Shown here: positions 8,512 to 15,991 of the stretch, piece after piece
Numbering within the stretch: the first letter of the stretch is position 1
Layout of the letters: each line of letters starts with the position of its first letter
Made by a program: the position numbers and the translations under genes
Assembly (NCBI GenBank): GCA_002471845.1
Contig: DKQT01000020.1
Location: forward strand, 1 to 20,216
From: Fidelibacterota bacterium UBA7301
Lineage (GTDB): Bacteria; Fidelibacterota; Marinisomatia; Marinisomatales; TCS55
DNA length: 20,216 nucleotides
Direction: 5' to 3'
Notes under the pieces: model-generated
The model's input: the letters and a program-made list of their open reading frames with translations, nothing else
Told to the model about the DNA's origin: nothing
Database searches by the model: none

Positions 8512-9816
8512 ATGAATTATCTAAAACCAAAAGGAAAACTAGGTATCTTAATTCCAGGAATGGGTGCAGTTGCCAGCACATTTATCGCAGGAATTGAGGC
8601 GATTAAAATGGGAAAATCGAAGCCCATCGGGAGTATGTCACAGATGGGAACGATTCGCTTAGGGAAAAGAACAGAAAACCGTGTTCCGTTGATAAAGGAT
8701 TTTGCACCACTTACAGATTTGGACGATTTGGTATTTGGTGGGTGGGATATTAACAAAGAAAATTTATACGAAATATGTGTTCGGTCTAATGTCTTGGATA
8801 GAAATCTTATTGATTCCATGAAAGAGTTTTTGGAACAATTAGATGTATGGTCCGCCGTGTTCGATAAAAAATTTGTTAGAAGATTAGAAGGAACTTTTAT
8901 TAAAACTGGCCCTAATAAGATGGATTTGGCTAACCAAGTGGAAGAAGACATTAAGAATTTCACAAAAAAACATAAAACCAGAGCCAATGTTATGATTTGG
9001 TGCGGAAGCACTGAAATATTTTTCAAGTCTGGGGATGTTCATTCTTCACTTGAAAAATTCGAGGAAGGACTTCTTAATAATGATCCCGGCATTTCGCCTA
9101 GTATGATTTACGCATATGCCGCCATTAAAAATGGCATTCCATTTGCAAACGGCGCCCCGAATTTGACGGTGGATATCCCTGCATTAATAGAACTGGCTAA
9201 GGCGACAAACTCACCCTTGGCCGGAAAAGATTTCAAAACCGGTCAAACATTGATGAAAACCATCCTTGCGCCGGGACTGAAAGCAAGACAAATTGGGGTA
9301 AATGGTTGGTTCTCAACAAATATTCTTGGTAATCGGGATGGGGAAGTGTTGGATGATCCAGATGCGTTTAAAACAAAGGAAGAAAGTAAACTAGGTGTAT
9401 TAGATTATATCCTCCAACCGGATTTGTATCCAGATCTGTATAGTGACTTATACCATAAAATCCGGATTAATTATTATCCACCTCGAGGCGATAACAAAGA
9501 AGGTTGGGATAATATAGATATTTTTGGTTGGTTGGGTTATCCTATGCAGATTAAAGTGGATTTTCTTTGCCGTGACAGCATTTTAGCCGCACCAATTTGC
9601 CTGGATTTAGTCTTGTTTTTAGACTTAGCTAAAAGGGTGGGTATGAGTGGTATCCAAGAATGGCTCTCCTTCTTTTTTAAAAGTCCCATGACTCTACCTG
9701 AGTTATATCCCGAACATGATTTATTTGTCCAACTTGCGAAACTTAAAAATACGCTTCGGCATATCATGGATGAGGAATTAATAACCCATCTCGGGTTGGA
9801 CTATTACGAAGAATAA
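8512..9816 (+). CDS. ino1: Inositol-3-phosphate synthase (Ino1/MIPS)
   Basis: A 434-residue protein of the myo-inositol-1-phosphate synthase family, which converts glucose-6-phosphate to inositol-phosphate using bound NAD. Evidence: the Rossmann loop GILIPGMGAVASTFIAGI near residues 11-28, the GTIRLGKR and DDLVFGGWDI blocks, NGAPNLTVDIPAL, LAGKDFKTGQT (family active-site region with conserved lysines) and the VNGWFSTNILGN segment. Length fits bacterial members. A clear Shine-Dalgarno AAGGA at 8501-8505 precedes ATG 8512 by six bases, and this is the only strong ribosome site of the region. The gene is followed after three bases by the cytidylyltransferase, consistent with production of inositol-phosphate for activation to CDP-inositol. 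Confidence 0.93.
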   Translation: MNYLKPKGKLGILIPGMGAVASTFIAGIEAIKMGKSKPIGSMSQMGTIRLGKRTENRVPLIKDFAPLTDLDDLVFGGWDINKENLYEICVRSNVLDRNLIDSMKEFLEQLDVWSAVFDKKFVRRLEGTFIKTGPNKMDLANQVEEDIKNFTKKHKTRANVMIWCGSTEIFFKSGDVHSSLEKFEEGLLNNDPGISPSMIYAYAAIKNGIPFANGAPNLTVDIPALIELAKATNSPLAGKDFKTGQTLMKTILAPGLKARQIGVNGWFSTNILGNRDGEVLDDPDAFKTKEESKLGVLDYILQPDLYPDLYSDLYHKIRINYYPPRGDNKEGWDNIDIFGWLGYPMQIKVDFLCRDSILAAPICLDLVLFLDLAKRVGMSGIQEWLSFFFKSPMTLPELYPEHDLFVQLAKLKNTLRHIMDEELITHLGLDYYEE

Positions 9817-9819
9817 TAG

Positions 9820-10524
9820 ATGAAACTTATCATTATTGCCGCCGGTCAAGGAAGTCGTATCCGATCCTTGACGAATGGAATCCCTAAAACCTTGCTAAAG
9901 TTGAAGGGAAAATCCTTATTAGATCGGGTTTTAGAAAACGCCGTTACTGTTGGAATTAAGGAAGCCGTGATTGTTACAGGATACAGAAGTCCAGATTTAG
10001 AAACGTATGTTGATAACCATCGTTTTGAAATTAATGTTGAAACCGTCTATAACCCGAATTGGGATAAGGCAAATGGCCTAAGTGTTTTAGCAGCAAAGCC
10101 CCTAATCTCTCATGGGGAGCCTTTTCTGATTTCTATGAGTGATCATATTTATGATGCCCGATTATTGGAGAAAGTTTCTCAGAGTAGTTTAGATCATTAC
10201 GATGCTTTAGTGGGTTTGGATTTTCGAATCAATGATATATACGATATTGACGATGGAATGAAAGTATCAGTGGATAAAAGCAGCAATATAAAAATTATCG
10301 ATATGTCTAAAACATTATCTAGATTTGACGCAATTGACTGTGGTGTGTTTAAATGTAATTTTAGTTTTTTTGATGCCTTGGAGTCTGCTAATGAATCAGG
10401 TAATTACAGTTTGGCTGATGGTTGTAATTTATTAATTGATGAGGGTAGAATGGGTGGTGTAGATATTGGTAATTTATTTTGGGTGGATGTAGATACGCAG
10501 GAAGCATTTGAATTATTAGTTTAA
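9820..10524 (+). CDS. MobA-like nucleotidyltransferase, probable CTP:inositol-1-phosphate cytidylyltransferase
   Basis: A 234-residue nucleotidyltransferase with the N-terminal AAGQGSRIRSLTNGIPKTLL motif (about residues 7-26: glycine loop and PK motif) and MSDHIYD at 106-112, whose D108 would bind the metal. The SDH variant of the usual G/SD metal site is characteristic of inositol-1-phosphate cytidylyltransferases (IPCT) from hyperthermophiles, and the gene lies three bases after inositol-phosphate synthase, so CTP plus inositol-1-phosphate to CDP-inositol is the best assignment. In those organisms IPCT is often fused to a membrane DIPP synthase; here it is stand-alone and no membrane partner is present. 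The assignment rests on context as much as sequence; related phosphocholine cytidylyltransferases are the main alternative. Confidence 0.72.
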   Translation: MKLIIIAAGQGSRIRSLTNGIPKTLLKLKGKSLLDRVLENAVTVGIKEAVIVTGYRSPDLETYVDNHRFEINVETVYNPNWDKANGLSVLAAKPLISHGEPFLISMSDHIYDARLLEKVSQSSLDHYDALVGLDFRINDIYDIDDGMKVSVDKSSNIKIIDMSKTLSRFDAIDCGVFKCNFSFFDALESANESGNYSLADGCNLLIDEGRMGGVDIGNLFWVDVDTQEAFELLV

Positions 10525-10548
10525 TAATTTGGCAATTTGGTTTTTAAT

Positions 10549-11628
10549 ATGGCTGAGCAATCGAATTTATCAAAATCAATCTATTATTATGCGAACCAGG
10601 TATATGAATATTCTTTTGTAAAATTAATTTATAGCCAGCTTGGGGGGACTTTTTTAGTCCGAAAACTCAATCGAAAATTACGAGCAAAATGGTATTTTCG
10701 CCAGAGTCAGCGTAAATGTGCTATCGGTTCAACTTTTGATGAACAACCGAATATTTTGGTTAAGAATGTGAATAAAATCCCTTTTGATTTGCCAGGAACC
10801 ATTATCTCAAACAGCAATACGATTGTTCAACGAAATAAGAAAATTACGAAAGCCATATTTATAGGACATGGTACTGGAGATAAACGGTATGGAGGGGATG
10901 CCAATGCTTTAGCATCATATGATTACCACTTTATTTCCGGACCAAAACATATGGAGAAACTCCAGGATTCAAATGTTAACATTCCGGATAACAATTTAGT
11001 AAAAATTGGAAATGTCCGTTTTGGTGAAATAGTAAATAATGAAATTGATGTAACCGCTTATGCGAATTATCTTGGTATAAAGGATCGGCGTCGCAAAACT
11101 GTTTTATATGCCCCCACTTGGAAATGGGGAGCAGGAACGCTTCATCAATATGGGTACTGGTTTTGTCGGGAGATTACAAAAGAATATAATCTAATCATTC
11201 GGCCGCACTATTTTGATCGAAAGTATATTTCAAAATTTAAATTTTGGGCCAAGTCAAAAGGACTAAAACATATATATTTTTCGAATCCCGCGAATATATT
11301 ATCTAATGATACCATGTTTGATTTTGCCATCTCGGATATGCTGATTAGTGATACATCTTCTATTCTTTATGAATACCTAATCACACGAAATCCAATTATA
11401 ATAGCAAATACTGAATATGTAGATTTACATAATATGCCACCGGAAATGGATATTTCAACAATCGCGAATAGAATGACGAAAAATGATAATATTTTGAAAG
11501 TGGTAGAAAGTGTTTTTAGTAATCATGACCCCAAGAATTATGACAAAATGCTTCATCAATGTTTTTATTTTAATGATGGTAAATCGGTAGAAAGAATTTC
11601 GGATTTTTTATCCTCAGGAATATTATAA
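10549..11628 (+). CDS. CDP-glycerol glycerophosphotransferase-like enzyme, copy 2 (possible inositol-phosphate transferase)
   Basis: About 359 residues with the blocks of the Glyphos_transf family: FIGHGTGDKRYGG with H107, TVLYAPTWKWG, LIIRPHY with H220, and SDMLISDTSSILYEYL with S267-D268. The family moves a phospho-alcohol from a CDP-alcohol to a glycan. It directly follows the MIPS and IPCT genes, so CDP-inositol is a plausible donor, but substrate cannot be proven by sequence. No membrane helices or signal peptide are evident. The first TTG in frame is 10537, adding MVFN; I prefer ATG at 10549 as more conventional. Codon use is noticeably AT-rich, more than in copy 1 (6348-7442), suggesting separate origin. 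Confidence 0.78.
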   Translation: MAEQSNLSKSIYYYANQVYEYSFVKLIYSQLGGTFLVRKLNRKLRAKWYFRQSQRKCAIGSTFDEQPNILVKNVNKIPFDLPGTIISNSNTIVQRNKKITKAIFIGHGTGDKRYGGDANALASYDYHFISGPKHMEKLQDSNVNIPDNNLVKIGNVRFGEIVNNEIDVTAYANYLGIKDRRRKTVLYAPTWKWGAGTLHQYGYWFCREITKEYNLIIRPHYFDRKYISKFKFWAKSKGLKHIYFSNPANILSNDTMFDFAISDMLISDTSSILYEYLITRNPIIIANTEYVDLHNMPPEMDISTIANRMTKNDNILKVVESVFSNHDPKNYDKMLHQCFYFNDGKSVERISDFLSSGIL

Positions 11629-11767
11629 TTATTTAATCAATTAATTATTACTAATTGAATATAATTATACTAATAATATTTTTGTTTAGTATCATTTTGG
11701 ATTAACATTAATTAAACTGATAAATTATTTTTCATCACAAGAACTATTCGCCCTAATTTCTGTGCTT
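11629..11767. promoter_or_regulatory. Very AT-rich intergenic spacer, probable promoter region
   Basis: This 139-base gap is almost wholly A and T in its first 110 bases and separates the inositol module from the next nucleotidyltransferase. No GC-rich hairpin terminator is seen. It likely carries the promoter of the downstream gene, but no promoter boxes could be assigned reliably. A similar, shorter AT-rich gap lies at 8432-8511 before the inositol module. Confidence 0.4.
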
Positions 11768-12496
11768 ATGAAAGCAGTAATCCTTGCCGCTGGTGTAGCC
11801 CGCCGGCTCTATCCCCTTACTTATGATATCCCCAAATGCCTCATCGAGGTGGGGAATAAACCCATTTTGGACCGCCAGTTGGAAGCCCTTCAATCCTCCG
11901 GAATTACCGATATCATTATGGTAGTAGGCTATTACCGGGAAGCGATCGTGAATCATGTCCGCACCAATTTCCCCGGAATGAATTTTGAATTCGTCATCAA
12001 CCACCATTATTTTGAAACAAATACAGCCTACTCACTCCGTCTTTGTAATGAATCAATCGATGGCGGTCCTTTTGTCCTCATGAATGCGGATGTGCTTTAT
12101 CCAAAGGAAGTCCTAAGCCGCGTCATTAATTCAGATCATGATACTGTTTTAGCGGTTGAGATCAAACCCTGCGGAAGGGAAGAAGTGAAGGTCATTGAAG
12201 GAGATGATAACCGCCTGGTGGCCATCGGGAAAGAGTTGATTGAGGATAATTCATTGGGTGAGTTCATCGGCGTGGCCAAATTCTCTGCTGAATTTTCGGC
12301 CGCTTTTGGAAACTCCTTAGACCGCTTAATTGAAGCCGGCGGCACCGCCGATTATTTTGAGGCGGCCATCCATCCACTTATGTCTGAGCATCAAGTTTAT
12401 TATGAAGATATATCGGACCTACCCTGTATTGAGATCGATTTTATTGAGGACCTGGAAAAGGCCCGGGAACTGGTTAATTCGGACTGGTTCAACTAA
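11768..12496 (+). CDS. Sugar/alcohol-phosphate nucleotidyltransferase with atypical glycine loop
   Basis: About 242 residues from the ATG at 11768: MKAVILAAGVARRLYPLTYDIPKCLIEV, then NADVL, in which the D would bind metal, and a C-terminal EIDFIEDLEKA. This is an NTP-transferase fold (PF00483/MobA class) activating a phosphorylated sugar or alcohol. The canonical GxG(T/S)R loop reads G-V-A-R-R, the second glycine being alanine, as in some uncharacterised nucleotidyltransferase subfamilies. The alternative GTG start at 11762 would add two residues. It differs clearly from the IPCT-like gene at 9820 and may activate another substrate for the same glycan. No ribosome binding site is obvious. It is preceded by an AT-rich gap and followed by a degenerate region. 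Confidence 0.82.
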   Translation: MKAVILAAGVARRLYPLTYDIPKCLIEVGNKPILDRQLEALQSSGITDIIMVVGYYREAIVNHVRTNFPGMNFEFVINHHYFETNTAYSLRLCNESIDGGPFVLMNADVLYPKEVLSRVINSDHDTVLAVEIKPCGREEVKVIEGDDNRLVAIGKELIEDNSLGEFIGVAKFSAEFSAAFGNSLDRLIEAGGTADYFEAAIHPLMSEHQVYYEDISDLPCIEIDFIEDLEKARELVNSDWFN

Positions 12497-12502
12497 GATT
12501 CC

Positions 12503-12660
12503 GTGTTTCCCGATCACCTGATCATTGATTTTATTAGCGCCTTCATAACCAAGGAATCCTTGGCTGAATTGGCCACCATGAATACGAATATTAAAAACAA
12601 TTAGGCGCCTCGGCAATTTTCGCCTGCTGATCGTCTTAACTGGAAAGACGAAGCCTAAAT
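12503..12660 (+). other. Degenerate reading frame remnants after the nucleotidyltransferase
   Basis: Between the TAA at 12494-12496 and the DUF1015 gene, the same frame as the preceding gene stays open through a stretch containing PDHLIIDFISAFITK and ending at TAG 12602-12604, then runs on as APRQFSPADRLNWKDEA to a TAA at about 12657-12659. Neither piece has a start codon with a ribosome site. The composition looks protein-like, so this may be the leftover ends of a deleted gene. I do not recognise the parent family. A 6-bp hairpin (CGTCTT/AAGACG) lies near 12630-12650 without a U tract. Confidence 0.35.
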
Positions 12661-12675
12661 CAAAAAAGATTAACT

Positions 12676-13926
12676 ATGTCTGTACTTGTTCCCTTTAAAG
12701 CCATTCGACCTAAGGCTGAATACGTTTCCAAAATTGCCAGTCGTCCATACGACGTGCTGAGTGATGTGGAGGCCAGAGCTGCTAGTGAAGGAAATCCTAT
12801 TTCGTTTTATCATATTATAAAGCCTGAAATTGACTTTCCTCAAGATCATGATCATTATACACCTGAAATTTATCAGAAAGGAGCTGATAATTTTAATAAA
12901 CTTGTTGCTGAAGGGATGATGGTTAAAGATGTTGCTGAAAGCTTCTACATTTATCAGATTATCATGGATGGACATAAGCAAACCGGTTTAGTTGGTTGTT
13001 GTGCAATAGATGATTATTTTAATAATGTCATCAAAAAGCATGAGTTGACTCGTCCTGACAAAGAAGAGAATCGTAAAAACCATATTCGTTACAGCAAACT
13101 GAATTACGAACCTGTATTTTTTAGCTATCCTAACGTTTCCGATATTAACGAGATTGTTGAAGGTGTTAAGTCAAAAGATTCTGTTTATGACATAACAACT
13201 AGCGATGGAATTAAACATACACTGTGGGTGGTTGATGAAGTTGACAAGGTTGAGGAAATAGAGCGCTTGTTCGAATCTAAGGTGCCTAGTATTTACATTG
13301 CAGATGGACATCATAGAACAACGGCGGGAGCTTTGGTTGGGAAAGAGATTAGAGAAAAAGCAGGTGGTAGTTCAGACGATGGTAAACGCTATAATTATTT
13401 TATGGCCGTTCTATTTCCTGATAACCAATTGAAGATTATCGATTACAATAGGGTGGTAAAGGATTTGAATGGACTTAGCGCAGATGAATTTGTAGATCAA
13501 ATTGGCGAGTCATTTAATTGTGAAAAAGTCGGTGGTGTTTATAAACCTGAAGGTTTGCATAATTTCGGAATGTATCTGGAAGGACAGTGGTATAAACTAA
13601 CCGCAAAAGAAGGAACTTATGATGATTCTGATCTGGTTGGAGTTTTAGATGTTACTATTTTAAGCAAACAGGTATTGGATCCGGTTCTTGGGATAAAGGA
13701 TCTTAGAACGGATAAGCAAATTGAATTTGTTGGGGGAATTCGAGGTCTTGGAGAACTTGTGAAAAGAGTAGATTCTGGAGAAATGAGAGTAGCTTTTGCT
13801 CTTTATCCAGTGAGCATGCAACAATTAATAAATATTTCAGACAATGATATGATTATGCCACCAAAGGTAACTTGGTTTGAACCAAAGCTTAGAAGTGGGT
13901 TGTTTGTTCACGATTTAGCAGAATAA
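12676..13926 (+). CDS. DUF1015 family protein
   Basis: A 416-residue protein of the DUF1015 family (PF06245), cytoplasmic and of unknown function. Recognised by the N-terminal PFKAIRP (residues 6-12) and ASRPYDVLS (about residues 21-29) blocks, ITTSDGIKHTLWVVDE, IYIADGHHRTTAGAL with adjacent histidines in the family's most conserved segment, and the C-terminal MPPKVTWFEPKLRSGLFV. Length is normal (about 410). The gene appears intact. Its codon use is visibly richer in A and T at third positions (GATGTTGCTGAAG-type runs) than citrate synthase downstream or the glycosyltransferases upstream, and it is flanked by broken reading frames, so I suspect transfer from a Bacteroidota-like donor. Comparative composition analysis was not possible here. 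Confidence 0.85.
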   Translation: MSVLVPFKAIRPKAEYVSKIASRPYDVLSDVEARAASEGNPISFYHIIKPEIDFPQDHDHYTPEIYQKGADNFNKLVAEGMMVKDVAESFYIYQIIMDGHKQTGLVGCCAIDDYFNNVIKKHELTRPDKEENRKNHIRYSKLNYEPVFFSYPNVSDINEIVEGVKSKDSVYDITTSDGIKHTLWVVDEVDKVEEIERLFESKVPSIYIADGHHRTTAGALVGKEIREKAGGSSDDGKRYNYFMAVLFPDNQLKIIDYNRVVKDLNGLSADEFVDQIGESFNCEKVGGVYKPEGLHNFGMYLEGQWYKLTAKEGTYDDSDLVGVLDVTILSKQVLDPVLGIKDLRTDKQIEFVGGIRGLGELVKRVDSGEMRVAFALYPVSMQQLINISDNDMIMPPKVTWFEPKLRSGLFVHDLAE

Positions 13927-13939
13927 AGTTTTTTAGAGT

Positions 13940-14062
13940 ATGAGTGAATTGCAAGTCCCAACAATGGCAGAGATGATGGCTTCAGTAGAAAAGCCTGATG
14001 TATTGTTTTGGGTAGGGTGTGCCGGAAGTTTTGATGATTACATTGAAATTATCGTCGATTAG
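13940..14062 (+). pseudogene. Truncated N-terminus of an (Fe-S)-binding, CCG-domain (HdrB-like) protein
   Basis: The ATG at 13940 begins a 40-codon frame ending at TAG 14060-14062. Residues 6-33 (VPTMAEMMAS..., then VLFWVGCAGSFDD with the first cluster cysteine C27) match the N-terminus of (Fe-S)-binding proteins of about 260 residues in Bacteroidota, related to heterodisulfide reductase subunit B. After D33 the conservation stops abruptly and YIEIIVD follows before the stop. The rest of the gene, including the CCG cysteine blocks, is absent from the window, so it cannot be functional. It starts 14 bases after the DUF1015 stop, so the two probably arrived together and the right end was deleted. 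Confidence 0.75.
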
Positions 14063-14125
14063 ACAGATATATATTCTCCAAATTTCACTAAATTGTGCTT
14101 CAATTTAGACTCATTTATTCGAAAT

Positions 14126-14129
14126 AAGG
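14126..14129 (+). promoter_or_regulatory. Shine-Dalgarno AAGG that decides the citrate synthase start
   Basis: AAGG at 14126-14129 ends five bases before ATG 14135. It favours this start over the in-frame TTG at 14093, which has no ribosome site and would add 14 residues outside the family's conserved N-terminus. Confidence 0.55.
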
Positions 14130-14134
14130 TTCTT

Positions 14135-15394
14135 ATGCTTCAGAAAGTACTTACAGAAAAAATTTCCCGGTGGCAGGATGAGGTCCGGTCAATTGTAAAA
14201 GAAAAGGGAGATGTAAAGATTAGTGATGTGACCGTTTCCCAGGCCTACGGCGGGATGCGGGGCATCAAGGGTCTCACCTGCGAAACGTCCGCCGTTTCTG
14301 CCGACAAAGGGCTTATCATCCGTGGTTATCCCTTGCTGGATATCACACACATTTCACCGGAAGAAGTTTTCTATCTTTTACTCACGGGGAATTTGCCTGA
14401 CGCCGAGGCTTTGGCCGATATCCGAAACCAATTGCGAGAAAACCAGGATGTGCCGAGCTATGTGTGGCGGATTTTGGAGGCTATGCCGGAAAATTCCCAT
14501 CCCATGACCATGCTTACCACCGCCATCCAGAGCATGCAGGTGGACAGCCTTTTCGTCAGTAAATATGACGAAGGTATTCCCAAAACTGATTACTGGAAAT
14601 GGACCTTGGAAGACGGCATTCGGTTGGTGGCTAAACTCACAGGCATAGCCGCAGGTATTTACAGGATGCGCTTTAACAAGGGTGACCGCATCGCCCACGA
14701 CGACTCTTTGGACTGGGCCGGGAATTTCGCACATATGCTGGGGATCAAAGATGACGATTTCAAAAAATTGATGCGCCTTTACCTCATGCTCCACTGCGAC
14801 CATGAAGGGGGGAACGTGAGCGCCTTCAGTGCTCTAACTGTCGCTTCTGCATTGTCATCACCCTATTTATCCGTTGCCGCCGGGCTCAATGGTCTTGCCG
14901 GTCCCCTTCACGGATTGGCTAACCAGGAATGCCTGAAATTTGTTCTGGAAGTTCGTGATCATTTCAACGGTGCTCCTTCCACAGGAGAACTAAAGCAATT
15001 TTGCTGGGATCGACTCAATGACGGGCGCGTCATCCCCGGTTACGGCCATGCTGTTTTGCGCTGCCCGGACCCACGCTTCACCGCCTTCGTTGAATTCGGG
15101 AAAGACCATATTAAAGATGATGATATTTTTTCCATTGTCGGCTCCCTTTTTGATGTGGTGCCCCCCGTTCTCCAGGAACAGGGAAAAGCAAAAAACCCCT
15201 GGCCCAATGTGGACGCCGCCTCCGGATCCCTGCTCTATTATTACGGCCTCACAGAATTCAACTATTATACGGTCTTGTTCAGTATATCCCGCGCTATGGG
15301 GATGATCTCGCAGATGGTCATCAACCGTGCTCTGGGGATTCCCATCACGCGGCCAAAATCGGTAACCAGTGAATGGATCAAACAGAATGCTTGA
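14135..15394 (+). CDS. gltA: Citrate synthase, mitochondrial (si) type
   Basis: A protein of about 419 residues. It condenses acetyl-CoA and oxaloacetate to citrate, the entry step of the TCA cycle. The three catalytic residues are present: H259 in GPLHGLANQE, H305 in GYGHAVLR and D360 in NVDAASG. The HCDHEGGNVSAF, AGLNGLAGPLHG and SQAYGGMRGIKG blocks are those of the eukaryotic/mitochondrial type rather than the typical hexameric E. coli type; such forms also occur in Bacteroidota and related phyla. ATG 14135 with AAGG upstream was chosen over TTG 14093. The gene is isolated from the DUF1015 block by a short gap, and its GC-richer codon use differs clearly from that block. A CBS protein follows after 59 bases. 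Confidence 0.95.
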   Translation: MLQKVLTEKISRWQDEVRSIVKEKGDVKISDVTVSQAYGGMRGIKGLTCETSAVSADKGLIIRGYPLLDITHISPEEVFYLLLTGNLPDAEALADIRNQLRENQDVPSYVWRILEAMPENSHPMTMLTTAIQSMQVDSLFVSKYDEGIPKTDYWKWTLEDGIRLVAKLTGIAAGIYRMRFNKGDRIAHDDSLDWAGNFAHMLGIKDDDFKKLMRLYLMLHCDHEGGNVSAFSALTVASALSSPYLSVAAGLNGLAGPLHGLANQECLKFVLEVRDHFNGAPSTGELKQFCWDRLNDGRVIPGYGHAVLRCPDPRFTAFVEFGKDHIKDDDIFSIVGSLFDVVPPVLQEQGKAKNPWPNVDAASGSLLYYYGLTEFNYYTVLFSISRAMGMISQMVINRALGIPITRPKSVTSEWIKQNA

Positions 15395-15453
15395 TTGGCA
15401 AATTTGTGACCCCTGGATGATTAACGTAAATTCAGTGCAATTAAAGATATATT

Positions 15454-15990
15454 ATGCAAACCGAATTTGATGATGAATTAACCCGCATGGATGAACTGGA
15501 ACAGGCATCCGACGCTGCCATAAACAAAGCTTTATCCCTTGATGATGCCATATCGCAATTAGAATTAAGAAAACATCCGATTGTTCAAACAGGAACCACC
15601 CTTCAATCCGTTATAGATACACTCCGAAATAAAAAAGTGGGTTGTGTCATGGTTGAATCCAACAGGAAAATTGCTGGCGTTATGACAGAACGTGATTTTC
15701 TTCTTCGAGCAATTGGCAAGGGCCTGGATATGAATAAAGAAATTATTGATGACTTTATGACCGCCAATCCAGAAACGCTCCAGGTGGATGACCCCATCGC
15801 CTTTGCCCTCAATAAAATGCATGTATTCGGCATTCGCCATATTCCGATCCTGAACCAGGATAATTCAATTTACGGTATGGTATCAGTCAAGGATGTGATT
15901 GCCCATATCGGGAATTATTATGCAGACCAGATTGTAAACCTGCCCTCTCAACCAGACCGGAAGGCATTGGATCGCCCTGAAGGGGGATAA
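15454..15990 (+). CDS. Tandem CBS-domain protein
   Basis: A 178-residue protein with an acidic N-terminal segment of about 30 residues and two CBS modules: one over about 38-95 (HPIVQTGTTLQSVIDTL...VMTERDFLLRAIGKG) and one over about 103-165 (DFMTANPETLQVDDPIAFAL...IRHIPILNQDNSIYGMVSVKDVIAHI). CBS pairs bind adenine nucleotides such as AMP, ATP or SAM and usually regulate partner proteins. No other domain is fused, so the partner is unknown; citrate synthase lies 59 bases upstream. The stop TAA at 15988-15990 nearly touches the next gene, suggesting cotranscription with the lipoprotein. The assignment of the CBS fold is firm, the function is not. Confidence 0.88.
   Translation: MQTEFDDELTRMDELEQASDAAINKALSLDDAISQLELRKHPIVQTGTTLQSVIDTLRNKKVGCVMVESNRKIAGVMTERDFLLRAIGKGLDMNKEIIDDFMTANPETLQVDDPIAFALNKMHVFGIRHIPILNQDNSIYGMVSVKDVIAHIGNYYADQIVNLPSQPDRKALDRPEGG
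15981..15986 (+). promoter_or_regulatory. Shine-Dalgarno AGGGGG for a lipoprotein with no standard start codon
   Basis: AGGGGG at 15981-15986, inside the last codons of the CBS gene, is spaced five bases before the triplet ATC at 15992, the position where a start codon is expected for the following reading frame. Confidence 0.45.
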
Positions 15991-15991
15991 A

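Noticed and set aside
8475..11650. Direct repeat TTAATTATTA at 8475-8484 and 11641-11650 flanking the inositol module as insertion-site duplication
   Set aside because: Ten A/T bases in two very AT-rich gaps are expected by chance, and no transposase or integrase is present.
14378..14803. 141-codon minus-strand frame opposite citrate synthase
   Set aside because: The citrate synthase on the plus strand has full active-site conservation; the opposite frame shows no domain and is a shadow of codon bias.
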